A stretch of 64,000 nt of DNA. Origin: Flammeovirgaceae bacterium UBA7330. GTDB lineage: Bacteria; Bacteroidota; Bacteroidia; Cytophagales; Cyclobacteriaceae. The position numbers and the translations under genes were made by a program. The DNA lies in the NCBI GenBank assembly GCA_002471275.1, contig DKPQ01000012.1:1-64000 (forward strand). The letters run 5' to 3'. Of the stretch, positions 34,112-43,275 are shown piece by piece (the first letter of the stretch is position 1; the number at the start of each line of letters is the position of its first letter). The notes below the pieces were generated by a model that worked only from the letters and a program-made list of their open reading frames with translations, was not told the DNA's origin and searched no databases.

Positions 34112-37100
34112 TTATCTACTCAGCTCTACCAGCCTCTCCACAATATCAAAATACAGGTCTCCTTCAAATGTTTTAGCCAGATCAGAGACCTTAGACGTAT
34201 CGTTTTGATATGCTGCCTGTATCCACTGAGCAGCTTTTTTATTATCAACTGTCGCTTGAGCCATTAGCTCCTCTGCCCTGCCTGGTTCCATTAGCAATAA
34301 CCCGAGGATATCCCGATATCTTCCCTGAAAATGCTCAGTGGTATAGTTCACAACCTGAGTCTCATACTCAGAACTATTTTTATTGAGTTTTTTAAGACAC
34401 ATGGCCTGCAGATAATCTTCCATACGGTTGTCCGGATCGTACGGCTTACCTACTCCAAGGTGTTCGGGCCATTCTCTGGCTTTTTCCAGGAACTGTATCG
34501 CCTGATTATATTTTTTGGATTCATAGCTTTCAAGGGCTGAAAAAAGAAGGGATTGCTCATATAGCTGCCTGCCTTTTGAAGCACCCTCAAATGGTAATAC
34601 ATGAGTCTTATCCAGCAAGTTAACTGCAGAATGATGCGCTCCGGTAAAAAGATAAGCTTCGACCAGTTTTAGCTTGAGTTCATAGTTTTCAGGAAACCTT
34701 TTTACCGCGGCTTTACCATTTGAAACTGCCTTGTCATATACCCCATGGGTCAAATATGCTTCAATAAGATGGTTCCAGCTTCTCCATTGCGTCTTATCGA
34801 GATTCAAAGCGTATTCAAGGTCATTAAATGACTCCTTACCATTCACCAGCTCTGACAACTGACTCCTGGCAATGTAAAAGGATGGTATGTCCGAATCATT
34901 CTTGCAGTCTTTAAAATATTTGCTCGCCTTATCTGTATTATTAAGAGCCCAATAGTTTAGTCCTAAGTAGTATTTGGCCTTCCAGTGACTGGTCTCTGAA
35001 TTTAGCCAATCCAATGGCTCCAGGGTTTCCGGTCTATATGGGAAAACAAACTCGGCTGATGCTTCAAGTAAGTTCTTAACAATCGAAGAACTCCTGTCAG
35101 TATGAGCGCGATCCAGGTAAGCACTCCATACCAGGATCAATGGATGATCCGGGGACTGATCCAGGACCTGCATAGCCTCGTCCACCAGTCCATAGCGGTT
35201 ATACCATAATGCTATCTCAAGGAATGACTGATATTTTAATTCTGATTGAATTTTTGCACCAAACTTCAGCTCTTTTCCATTGACAACATCCAACTCATAG
35301 TTGGCTAAGTGATTTAATGGGTCAATGTCGCTAATCTCTTCAAGCAGTTCCCTGGCTGCCTGTATCTCACCTGACTTCCTCAACACAACGGCAAGCAGGT
35401 GTTTGGCCTGCAAATTATCAGCATTGAAACGCAAGGATTTTAATAAGTAATCTTGAGCTTTCTTCAATTCAGACCCCTTGAGGTAAAGGCCACCCATCTC
35501 CATATAGGCAGCAGCCCTGAATTCCATTGACCGGGCAGCCCAACCGTAGCTTTCCAATGCATTGATATCATCATCCATAGACTGATAGACCGCTGCAGCA
35601 ATGAAGTTTGACTGAGCATCATAGGTGTCGATGGCTAGCGCTCGTTTTGCATATTCCAATGCCTGCTCATATTGCCCTTGTTGTAAAAAGATCTCTGACA
35701 TAGAACTTAGTGCTCCTAAATGATATGGATCCTCTTCCAATACTTTCATAAATTGCTTCATGGCCCCAGCAGGCTGTCTGTTCTTCTTCAGCTCTGTGGC
35801 TTCATGATAAATGATGGAAACTGACTCCTTTTCAAGGACAATACTTTCAAAGCTTCGGTCAATTAAGTCTGATTCGGAAGACGAATAATTCAGATCATAT
35901 CCTGAAACCCTGACCTCGAATGGTTCATCTGATGAGAGCTTCACTGTTTCTAATATCGTCTCATTGGGTGCGAGAGACTTTTTGGCAGAATAGATTTTAA
36001 CGCCTTTTTGTAAGACCTGAATTTCGGGTTCTCCTGCAACCATAGATTGTAAACCAATGGTTAGCTCACTTCCATTTTCTTCTACATTAAGCACTCCGGA
36101 GGATGATGCTTCCACCATACCTCCTATGTCTTTGATTGGAAACCACAACTCACTCCAGGAGTCATAGGTGTGTGGGCCAAAGCCAGCTTTTGCGATGGTA
36201 TTATGTGATGGGCTGCCGGAGAACTGATTAAGCATCCGGCCCGCCTGAAACTCCATATACTGGCCATTATTATCTGTTAGGAGATCTTCCCAAATACCAC
36301 CGGAGCGGGATAAAGACCACAGCCAGAGCTTCTGACCTGGCATTTCCTCATAGGATGCCAGGTGACCAAATCCTAAATCATCCCGGTGATAGTACCCTCC
36401 GAAATAGTCTGCATAAGCTCCCACGACATGTCGGGAAATATGTGACCCAAAAGCATTGTTCTCATAAATATTTAATGCTCTGCCCTGATCATCAATGGGC
36501 CAGGAATGAGCACTTCCTCCATGGGTTAGGTATTGATCTCCGGGATAGATAAACTCGAGCCCGTTTTCAGTTCGGGCAGCAGCGGTCATCCAGTTGTAAT
36601 ACGACTTAGCAGTATTTGTTGGATTGTAATACTGTACATGGGTCTCAAAATAAGCTTTGTCAGGTGCAAGCCTGACCTCTACCCGCCAATGTGTGCGTGA
36701 AGGCAAATCCAATCCTCCCACAAAACAGCTGACACTTCCATCCTGATTTTCCCTCAGTTGATAGTCTGCCGGAGACGCGGTGGAAGGTGTATGGCCAATA
36801 TATCCAAAGTTAAACTCAATGCCTCCCGAAGTCCAGGGGCCACGTAATGCAATATTCCTGAATTTTAACACTTCATTCAGATAGATAAAATCAAAATCAG
36901 TACTCTTGTCGATAGCTCCCCAGACCTTGCCGCCAACCTCTGGAAGAAGCATCACCTTTATGTAGTCATTTTCTAAGGTAACCACCTTCCATTCAACCGG
37001 ACGCTTATCAACACTGTAGCCATCAAACTTGTGATAAGGATAGATTTGAGGTTTTTCAGCCAGGATCGGGATCGGGTTTGGATCTCCAAATTCATAGGTC

Positions 37101-37213
37101 CCTATTTCAATTCTTTCCTCTACTATGGTGGCTCTTTGAGCAGAAACCATTAGGGAAAAACATAACAGACAGATTGAAATGAACCATATTATGGACCGGC
37201 TGGAAGGTATCAT
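34112..37213 (-). CDS. Secreted DUF5107 protein with C-terminal TPR repeats
   Basis: 1033 residues with a signal peptide (cleavage near 'MVSAQRA', residue 26). Residues about 60-400 match DUF5107, a beta-sandwich resembling sugar mutarotase-type folds: 'LPEVGGKVWGAIDKSTDFDFIY', 'GIEFNFGYIGH' and 'GFGPHTYDSW' are characteristic. From about 480 to 1000 there are many TPR units ('AMKQFMKVLEEDPYHLGALSS' style). DUF5107 proteins accompany polysaccharide-utilisation genes and are candidates for carbohydrate-active proteins; activity is not established. It is the last gene of the minus-strand catabolic run. Confidence 0.87.
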   Translation of the reverse strand: MIPSSRSIIWFISICLLCFSLMVSAQRATIVEERIEIGTYEFGDPNPIPILAEKPQIYPYHKFDGYSVDKRPVEWKVVTLENDYIKVMLLPEVGGKVWGAIDKSTDFDFIYLNEVLKFRNIALRGPWTSGGIEFNFGYIGHTPSTASPADYQLRENQDGSVSCFVGGLDLPSRTHWRVEVRLAPDKAYFETHVQYYNPTNTAKSYYNWMTAAARTENGLEFIYPGDQYLTHGGSAHSWPIDDQGRALNIYENNAFGSHISRHVVGAYADYFGGYYHRDDLGFGHLASYEEMPGQKLWLWSLSRSGGIWEDLLTDNNGQYMEFQAGRMLNQFSGSPSHNTIAKAGFGPHTYDSWSELWFPIKDIGGMVEASSSGVLNVEENGSELTIGLQSMVAGEPEIQVLQKGVKIYSAKKSLAPNETILETVKLSSDEPFEVRVSGYDLNYSSSESDLIDRSFESIVLEKESVSIIYHEATELKKNRQPAGAMKQFMKVLEEDPYHLGALSSMSEIFLQQGQYEQALEYAKRALAIDTYDAQSNFIAAAVYQSMDDDINALESYGWAARSMEFRAAAYMEMGGLYLKGSELKKAQDYLLKSLRFNADNLQAKHLLAVVLRKSGEIQAARELLEEISDIDPLNHLANYELDVVNGKELKFGAKIQSELKYQSFLEIALWYNRYGLVDEAMQVLDQSPDHPLILVWSAYLDRAHTDRSSSIVKNLLEASAEFVFPYRPETLEPLDWLNSETSHWKAKYYLGLNYWALNNTDKASKYFKDCKNDSDIPSFYIARSQLSELVNGKESFNDLEYALNLDKTQWRSWNHLIEAYLTHGVYDKAVSNGKAAVKRFPENYELKLKLVEAYLFTGAHHSAVNLLDKTHVLPFEGASKGRQLYEQSLLFSALESYESKKYNQAIQFLEKAREWPEHLGVGKPYDPDNRMEDYLQAMCLKKLNKNSSEYETQVVNYTTEHFQGRYRDILGLLLMEPGRAEELMAQATVDNKKAAQWIQAAYQNDTSKVSDLAKTFEGDLYFDIVERLVELSR

Positions 37214-37334
37214 GACTTTAGCTTTTTACAATAATATTTTGAAATATACAGAATATAGGTGTCAGTGATTGCACACTTTTAGTATGATGCCTAAATAAGG
37301 TTGACCGTATTTACTCCGTAGCTTCCATCCTTGA

Positions 37335-38081
37335 TCACGACCGGACCTTTCTTTCTCCGGTGTGATCCATGCCCTGGGATCTTTCATACTCAACCATGGC
37401 CAGGGGACGAAAATTAGTTATAAACGCCCGTCTGCGGGTATCAGTGCTATTTCCCCGACTGTAGTGAGCGGTGCCTCCGTGGTGTAAAACGCAGTCTCCC
37501 GGCTGCAACGGGACGGCAACACCTTCTTTTTCATCCGCATCACAAGTCAGTGCTCCTCCACCCTTCCCTGCAGAACGATGTGCTCTCATCGGTAAGTGGT
37601 GTGACCCCGGAATATACCACATGCAGCCATTATCGATCGTGGCTTCATCCAATGACACCCAACAGCTAACTGCTCTTTTGTCTGGCATATCGATCCAGTA
37701 AGCACAGTCCTGATGCCAGGGTGTGGCTGTATTCGAGTAAGGCGCTTTATCAATGAGCATGTCAAAATCCAGGGTCATGTCATCTCCCAGCAGTTGTCGG
37801 GCTATCGATAAGGTATTTTCATGCAGTGATAGCTTCAATAATTCAGGTAAGACACGGGAGGGTACCATGATCTGAGTAATTCTTTCTGTGGGTGTTTCTT
37901 TCTTTTCCTCCACATGACCTCCCAAATCAGATCGATACCGGGAAGCGTCTACCCGATTATGAATAAAATCCTCGTATAATGATTGATAATATGGCAATTC
38001 CTTGCCATCAAGAAGTCCGGGGACTATTAGGTATCCCTTTTCTTCAAAGTGTTGGTGTTGTTGACTGGTTACTTTTAACAT
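37335..38081 (-). CDS. Phytanoyl-CoA dioxygenase (PhyH) family oxygenase
   Basis: 248-residue Fe(II)/2-oxoglutarate-dependent oxygenase. The iron ligands are the His and Asp of 'TPWHQDCAYW' near 120-129 and the distal His of 'HHGGTAHYSRGNS' near 200-212; the 2-oxoglutarate-binding Arg follows in 'TRRRAF'. No signal peptide is seen, so it is cytoplasmic. In catabolic clusters PhyH-like enzymes hydroxylate or demethylate small organic substrates. It sits between the DUF5107 and enolase-superfamily genes. Confidence 0.88.
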   Translation of the reverse strand: MLKVTSQQHQHFEEKGYLIVPGLLDGKELPYYQSLYEDFIHNRVDASRYRSDLGGHVEEKKETPTERITQIMVPSRVLPELLKLSLHENTLSIARQLLGDDMTLDFDMLIDKAPYSNTATPWHQDCAYWIDMPDKRAVSCWVSLDEATIDNGCMWYIPGSHHLPMRAHRSAGKGGGALTCDADEKEGVAVPLQPGDCVLHHGGTAHYSRGNSTDTRRRAFITNFRPLAMVEYERSQGMDHTGERKVRS

Positions 38082-38163
38082 TGTATGTATTTATGAACCA
38101 TTGATAGAAAATTAAGAGAATTTACTCAATGATCTTAATTTCTTAGTAGTTCAAAACTTCAAT

Positions 38164-39273
38164 TTACAACTGGTTGAACTTCTTAAAGGCCTCCTCTGTG
38201 GGTGTAGTCCCGGCACCCGGTAGTTCTGGCCGGATCACATTTCCATCTCTTACATTCACAGGATCGGTAAAGGCATCTTTGATCCATGGGATATACTCCA
38301 TGATCATGCATGCAGGATGCGCAAAGGCAATGTGGGTATGGATCTGACTCATCTCACCGGCATGGGGCGCCACTGGCAACCTGGCTCCCAAAGCCATCTC
38401 AGCCACCGTCAAAAACTCTGTAATACCGCCTAACCTTGTCACATCTGGCTGTACGTAATGAATACCACCTGCATCAATGAATTGTCTGAATGCATCGGCA
38501 TGATATAGTTGTTCACCCAGGGCAATCGGGATAGAAGTATGCCTCGCCAATTCTGCATGACCATTCACATCATCATGCCACAAGGGCTCTTCAAACCAAT
38601 AGATATCATATTTCTCTACCCGATCACAGAATCGCAAGCAGGTCGGAAGGTCCCACTTTCCATTCCCATCAATGGCCAACGTAGTGTCAGGTCCTATGAC
38701 GTCGCGAACAATGCGAATTCTTTCAATGTCTTTATTTGGGTCTTTGGAACCTACCTTGATCTTGATCCCCCGGAATCCATCTTCTTTGATGGTTTTCTGA
38801 ATGCCTTTTACCAACTCATCATTCGGGATGGAAAGCCATCCAACATCAGTATTGTAAGCAGGTAAAGTTTCTTTGTTCCCACCCAGCAACTTCCACAGTG
38901 GAACTCCCTGAGTCTTGGCTTTCAGGTCCCACAAAGCAATATCCACTGCTGCCAGTGCAAGCTGAGTGATCCCCGCCCGACCGATCCATTGCATAGGTGG
39001 GTTTCTGTTCAGCTTATACCACAGCTGATTGATTAGCTGTGGGTCCTCACCGATCAGCAATGGAGCATAGCAATCGCCAATACAGCTGGTAATCAGCTTG
39101 TCGGCTGGTAAATAGGCGTGAGTGCCAGTAAATCCAAATCCTTCCAAACCTTCATCAGTCGTGATCTTCGTGCCCACGACTCCCCAATGGGTGATGCTAT
39201 GGGTGCTATCTGCGATGTGACTGCCTGTGACAGGAATGTGTAAGATAAATGGGGTGACCTGGGTGATTTTCAT
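38164..39273 (-). CDS. Mandelate racemase/muconate lactonizing enzyme family (sugar acid dehydratase-like)
   Basis: 369 residues of the enolase superfamily. The catalytic KxK is 'GIKIKVG' near 166-172; metal ligands lie in 'AIDGNGKW' (Asp), 'WFEEPLW' (Glu) and 'ALGEQLY' (Glu); the His-Asp dyad of the MR subgroup is supplied by 'QPDVTRLGG' and 'VAPHAGEMSQ'. Such enzymes typically dehydrate aldonic or aldaric acids to 2-keto-3-deoxy sugars. The exact sugar acid cannot be chosen from sequence. Neighbouring dioxygenase and dehydrogenase genes suggest that it processes a released acidic sugar. Confidence 0.88.
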   Translation of the reverse strand: MKITQVTPFILHIPVTGSHIADSTHSITHWGVVGTKITTDEGLEGFGFTGTHAYLPADKLITSCIGDCYAPLLIGEDPQLINQLWYKLNRNPPMQWIGRAGITQLALAAVDIALWDLKAKTQGVPLWKLLGGNKETLPAYNTDVGWLSIPNDELVKGIQKTIKEDGFRGIKIKVGSKDPNKDIERIRIVRDVIGPDTTLAIDGNGKWDLPTCLRFCDRVEKYDIYWFEEPLWHDDVNGHAELARHTSIPIALGEQLYHADAFRQFIDAGGIHYVQPDVTRLGGITEFLTVAEMALGARLPVAPHAGEMSQIHTHIAFAHPACMIMEYIPWIKDAFTDPVNVRDGNVIRPELPGAGTTPTEEAFKKFNQL

Positions 39274-39332
39274 GGGTTAGGTTGTTTGAATTCCGGATGG
39301 AATAAAGATAGGGAAGTATTTTGAAGTTGATA

Positions 39333-39412
39333 TTTGCACGGAAGGGTATTTGCACGGAAGTAACTTCCGCACTAGTATAACTAGCATGAGTAACTTCTGC
39401 GTTGGAGTGAAG
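39333..39412. repeat. Diverged palindromic repeat cluster
   Basis: 'TGCACGGAAGTAACTTCCGCA' at 39351-39371 is a diverged relative of the 14.5-kb palindromes, preceded by a partial copy at 39333-39347 and followed by CTAGT-ATA-ACTAG (39372-39384) and a decayed half 'gtaacttctgcg' (39389-39400). It lies in the gap between the DUF5060 hydrolase and the dehydratase genes, both on the minus strand. Confidence 0.65.
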
Positions 39413-39448
39413 AAATCCTATTACTTTTTTATCCCATTACAAATTCTA

Positions 39449-40939
39449 CTATAATGGTGTTACAAGTAATGCTTTTCCCGGCTCCGCCGGAAGCTTGACT
39501 GTAAATTTACCAGAACATTTGGATTCAAGTTTCTTTTCTGTCATCTCCCAGGTGTCAATCAATGTAATTTCATACTGTTTTCCTTCCGGAAAATCAAAGG
39601 TCCAACTGCCCGGTTGATGGTGACCAAAATAAATCAGCATTCCGTTATCAAAATCTCCACCGGAAACATGTTTTCCCCACCCCTGAGGCTTGTTGTAATC
39701 CAACTTTAAATCATTTATTTCTATCAGGTTGCGCAAAAACCTGATCCTGCTGATGCTTTCCCCGACAAGCTCGCCACCTTTTGACCACCAGATCACTTCC
39801 TGAGGATTGAGATAGGTCTCCCCATGGGTAGTATATACCCCATGTACAATACCCGTCCAGTACCGATGTACAATCTCCTCCGGAGATAAATTCCCCCATT
39901 CATCCGGGAGGTCACCTTCATAGCCACATTCATCGTTGATGGCGGGTTTTTGTAATGCTACCTTCAGTTCATTGACTCTGATCTGATCATGCGTTTGTAT
40001 ACTGATATGACTTACCCAATTCTTTGACCAGTCATACTCCTGAGCGGGGTGATTATGAATTGAAATCGGATGGTTGTATGGATCATTGTCCTTAATAAAC
40101 CGAGCGATTTCATCCCAATCTTCTTCAGATTTAGTTTTCAAAAGATGATATTCATTGGCAAGAGACCACCATACATTCCTGAACGAAGCCAACCTTCCTA
40201 AAAGGTACTCCAGATAGTATTTATCCTGTTCAGGTGTCATCTCCTGAAAACCCCAATTTCCATAGGGATGGAACAAGATGAGGTCTGCTTCCATCCCCAT
40301 GTCTTGTAATTGCTGAAGTCTCAGCTCCAGGTTGTCCCAATATTCGGGATTGAATCTGGTAAAATCAAATCCGTTTTTCTTGTCTCCCGCAAAAGCAAAG
40401 TATTCCGGCTCATTCAGGATGTATCGATACCGCTTGGGGAAAACACACATCCTGATCTTGTTGAAAGGAGACTTTTCCAGTGTTTTCAGTGACTCCCTGG
40501 CCAGACTATCACACTGATGCGTCCAGGCATAGCTGGTGGTGCCAAAGGGGAAGTAACTCGTGCCATCACTATATGAAAAATGTAACCCATCGATATTGAC
40601 TTTCCCATGGTTTCCTGCGGCTGGGGCTACACATTGGAATACTCCTTTTTTATTATTAAGCGATTTGATGTTACACACAGTAGCAAACTTCCACTCTCCT
40701 TCTTCCTCAGGCATAAACCGAACCTTATATTTTCCTTCACCAGCATAAAACCCTTTGACCTCCCGGGATATATCGCCATGTGTAAATGTAGCGCTGAGAA
40801 CGACGTCCTGGAATGGATTCCCTTTGACCGGACCTTTAAGTGTATACTCATACATGCCCCATTTTTCAATTTCCTGTGCTGGTAAGCGAAATCCTATCAT
40901 CAAAACGGACAGGACAATAAGTATTGATTTCAAATTCAT
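39449..40939 (-). CDS. Secreted DUF5060/DUF4038-type glycoside hydrolase
   Basis: 496 residues with a signal peptide ending near 'RLPAQE'. Residues about 25-110 are the DUF5060 beta-sandwich ('WGMYEYTLKGPVKGNPF'). The TIM-barrel domain (about 130-410) resembles the apiosidase-like DUF4038 group: 'FGTTSYAWTHQ', 'VWWSLANEYHLL' with the expected acid/base Glu, and 'PAINDECGYEGD' with the likely nucleophile Glu. The last 80 residues match the small C-terminal beta domain (DUF5605-like). A retaining exo-glycosidase on an unusual plant or algal side-chain sugar is plausible; the substrate is unknown. Confidence 0.85.
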   Translation of the reverse strand: MNLKSILIVLSVLMIGFRLPAQEIEKWGMYEYTLKGPVKGNPFQDVVLSATFTHGDISREVKGFYAGEGKYKVRFMPEEEGEWKFATVCNIKSLNNKKGVFQCVAPAAGNHGKVNIDGLHFSYSDGTSYFPFGTTSYAWTHQCDSLARESLKTLEKSPFNKIRMCVFPKRYRYILNEPEYFAFAGDKKNGFDFTRFNPEYWDNLELRLQQLQDMGMEADLILFHPYGNWGFQEMTPEQDKYYLEYLLGRLASFRNVWWSLANEYHLLKTKSEEDWDEIARFIKDNDPYNHPISIHNHPAQEYDWSKNWVSHISIQTHDQIRVNELKVALQKPAINDECGYEGDLPDEWGNLSPEEIVHRYWTGIVHGVYTTHGETYLNPQEVIWWSKGGELVGESISRIRFLRNLIEINDLKLDYNKPQGWGKHVSGGDFDNGMLIYFGHHQPGSWTFDFPEGKQYEITLIDTWEMTEKKLESKCSGKFTVKLPAEPGKALLVTPL

Positions 40940-40981
40940 TGTTTTGCTTGTGACATTAAAAGTATTCGGTCATTGGTTGCC

Positions 40982-42037
40982 CTATTTCTCAATCAAATCC
41001 ACCACAGCCTTACCGCATTCAATAGTAGTCGCATTTCCTCCCATATCTTTCGTGAGTGCCACCTTTTCTTTGATAGAAATTTCGATCGCTTCCATGATTG
41101 TATCTGCGGCTTGCTGATGCCCGAGATGTTCCAGCATCATGGCACCGGCCCATATCGCTCCTATAGGATTGGCAATACCTTTTCCTGCAATGTCGGGAGC
41201 AGAACCATGTACCGGTTCAAACATCGATGGAAACTCTTTTTCAGGATTGATATTTCCGGATGCGGCAATTCCAATTGTCCCCGCCACGGCCGGACCTAAA
41301 TCAGAAAGGATATCTCCGAACAGGTTAGATCCCACAACTACATCATACCAATCCGGATGCAGGACAAAGTTGGCTGTCAGGATATCGATATGGTATTTAT
41401 CGGTGGTGATGTCCGGGTATTGTTTGCTGATCTCTTCAAAACGTTCGTCCCAGAAAGGCATGGTATGGATAATACCATTGGATTTGGTAGCTGAAGTCAC
41501 CTTTTTCCTTCTCTTTTTAGCCTGCTCGAAGGCATAGTGCATCACTCTATCTACTCCCTTTCGGGTGAAAATGCTCTCCTGACTCACGGTTTCCATTTCA
41601 GTCCCTTTATAGATCCTGCCACCAATCTCAGAATACTCACCTTCATTGTTTTCCCGCACGATCATCATATCGATGTCTTTGGCTGTTCTGTTGGCCAATG
41701 GAGATTGAATCCCTTCAAACAGGCGGGCAGGTCTCAATGAAATATACTGCTGAAAATGTCTGCGGATAGGGATCAGTAGACCCCAAAGTGATACATGGTC
41801 AGGAACCCCCGGAAAGCCAACTGCTCCCAGGTATATGGCATCAAACTCCGCCAACTGATTCAACCCATCCTCGGGCATCATATGGCCAGTCTTTTGGTAT
41901 GCCTCACAACCCCAGTCAAAATCTTCCCAGCTAATATCTATTCCGTATTTCTTGCAAGCCGCTTCGATGACAGACTGCCCAACAGGGATCACTTCTTTTC
42001 CAATACCATCACCGGGGATTACTGCTATTTTGATCAT
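40982..42037 (-). CDS. Tartrate/D-malate dehydrogenase-like beta-decarboxylating enzyme
   Basis: 351 residues of the isocitrate/isopropylmalate dehydrogenase family. 'VIPGDGIGKEVIP' near 6-18, 'AVGFPGVPDHVSLWG' near 72-86, 'SLRPARLFEG' and 'VRENNEGEYSEIGG' near 127-140, and the C-terminal 'FEPVHGSAPDIAGKGIANP' are diagnostic; the GVPDHVSLWG segment favours the TtuC/DmlA subgroup over leuB. It would oxidatively decarboxylate tartrate, D-malate or a related beta-hydroxy acid with NAD. No leuCD genes are near, supporting a catabolic rather than leucine role. Confidence 0.88.
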   Translation of the reverse strand: MIKIAVIPGDGIGKEVIPVGQSVIEAACKKYGIDISWEDFDWGCEAYQKTGHMMPEDGLNQLAEFDAIYLGAVGFPGVPDHVSLWGLLIPIRRHFQQYISLRPARLFEGIQSPLANRTAKDIDMMIVRENNEGEYSEIGGRIYKGTEMETVSQESIFTRKGVDRVMHYAFEQAKKRRKKVTSATKSNGIIHTMPFWDERFEEISKQYPDITTDKYHIDILTANFVLHPDWYDVVVGSNLFGDILSDLGPAVAGTIGIAASGNINPEKEFPSMFEPVHGSAPDIAGKGIANPIGAIWAGAMMLEHLGHQQAADTIMEAIEISIKEKVALTKDMGGNATTIECGKAVVDLIEK

Positions 42038-42120
42038 ATCTCAATATATTGAATTGTCCGGTTAAATTGACCTAACCAGTGTAAATCACAATCCTGAACT
42101 AACCTGATGCAACCGGAAAT

Positions 42121-43275
42121 CTAGTCCAGTACTTCAACCAGTTGAAAAACCATGGTTTCATAGGCATTTTCTTCTCCTGCCTCATAAAAAAGGGCCAGCT
42201 TCCCGTCTTTGGTTTTTGTCATACTGGAATAGGCGGATGGACCCGCATGGATGGTCCTGATCATTGGCCAGGTCTTGCCTTCGTCATAGCTGAAACGCAG
42301 TGAAAGATTATGCCGTACCCTGCCAGCGCTGGCAGGATTCAAAAATGCGATAACACTCTTATTCGCATCATCCGGCCATTGGTACCTCAGGATGCTTGCC
42401 TGGCAAACCGGCTCTACCAGTTCATCCACATCCACCGGACTGGTCCAGGTCACGCCACCATCATAGCTGATGGAATGTGTTCTTCGATTTCGTCCAAAGT
42501 ATGACCGCATGTTCATGAGCAAGGTGCCATTGCCATCTGCCAGTTCTACCATCTGGCATTCGTTGACCTTAGGTCGGATCGTTCCACCTAATTCCCAGGT
42601 TTTGCCATGATCATCACTATAGATCACATGCGAGCCGTATTCGTACGGACCATTTCTGACATTGCCATTGGGGTCATCGTAGCTATGATCACTCGGGATG
42701 ATCAGTCGTCCTTTCCTTGGGCCGTTTTTGATTTGAATTCCATTACCTGGACCGGTTGCATACCATCCCCAGTCCGGATTCTTGGTGGTTTTGGTGATTT
42801 CTTTAGGTTTAGACCAGGTGAGTCCATCATCCATGCTGCTTGTCACCCATACTGTCCTTGTACCATTTGACTTTTTGGTGATGATCTCGGTCTCATTGTC
42901 ATCACCTCTATTGTGCGTGAGCAAAAGAAAAATCTCCCCGGTCATCTCATCCACCACCGGACAGGGATTGCCACAGGTGTTGTTCTTGTCATCCCAGATC
43001 GTGACCGGGTCACTCCAGCTCATTCCATTATCTGTTGACCGGCGCATCATCAGGTCAATGTCCCCTGCATCACCATGTTCTTTCCGTGCTTCACAGAAAG
43101 CCAACAATGAACCTTCGGTGGAGGTGACAATAGCAGGGATCCGGAAGCTTTTGTAGCCATTTTGGCCGCTGGTGAAGAGTGGGGTTTTATTGGTTGATTG
43201 CTGGGCAATCAAGGTATTAATTATGAGGCAATAGAAGAAAAATATTGCCAATGCATTTTGGTTTCGTCTATTCAT
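42121..43275 (-). CDS. Exo-alpha-sialidase, GH33-like
   Basis: Signal peptide at the N-terminus (to 'TLIAQQ'), then a six-bladed propeller. FRIP with the first catalytic Arg is at 44-47; five Asp boxes are visible ('STDNGMSW', 'SMDDGLTW', 'SDDHGKTW', 'SYDGGVTW', 'SYDEGKTW'). 'GDAGDIDLMMRRS' holds the Asp acid/base, 'AYSSM' the nucleophile Tyr, and 'LFYEAGEEN' the partner Glu. The set matches active sialidases that release terminal sialic acid. The start at 43275 is preferred; 43287 is possible. A perfect 18-bp palindrome (42319-42336) lies inside the frame. No nanA/nanE are present. Confidence 0.9.
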   Translation of the reverse strand: MNRRNQNALAIFFFYCLIINTLIAQQSTNKTPLFTSGQNGYKSFRIPAIVTSTEGSLLAFCEARKEHGDAGDIDLMMRRSTDNGMSWSDPVTIWDDKNNTCGNPCPVVDEMTGEIFLLLTHNRGDDNETEIITKKSNGTRTVWVTSSMDDGLTWSKPKEITKTTKNPDWGWYATGPGNGIQIKNGPRKGRLIIPSDHSYDDPNGNVRNGPYEYGSHVIYSDDHGKTWELGGTIRPKVNECQMVELADGNGTLLMNMRSYFGRNRRTHSISYDGGVTWTSPVDVDELVEPVCQASILRYQWPDDANKSVIAFLNPASAGRVRHNLSLRFSYDEGKTWPMIRTIHAGPSAYSSMTKTKDGKLALFYEAGEENAYETMVFQLVEVLD

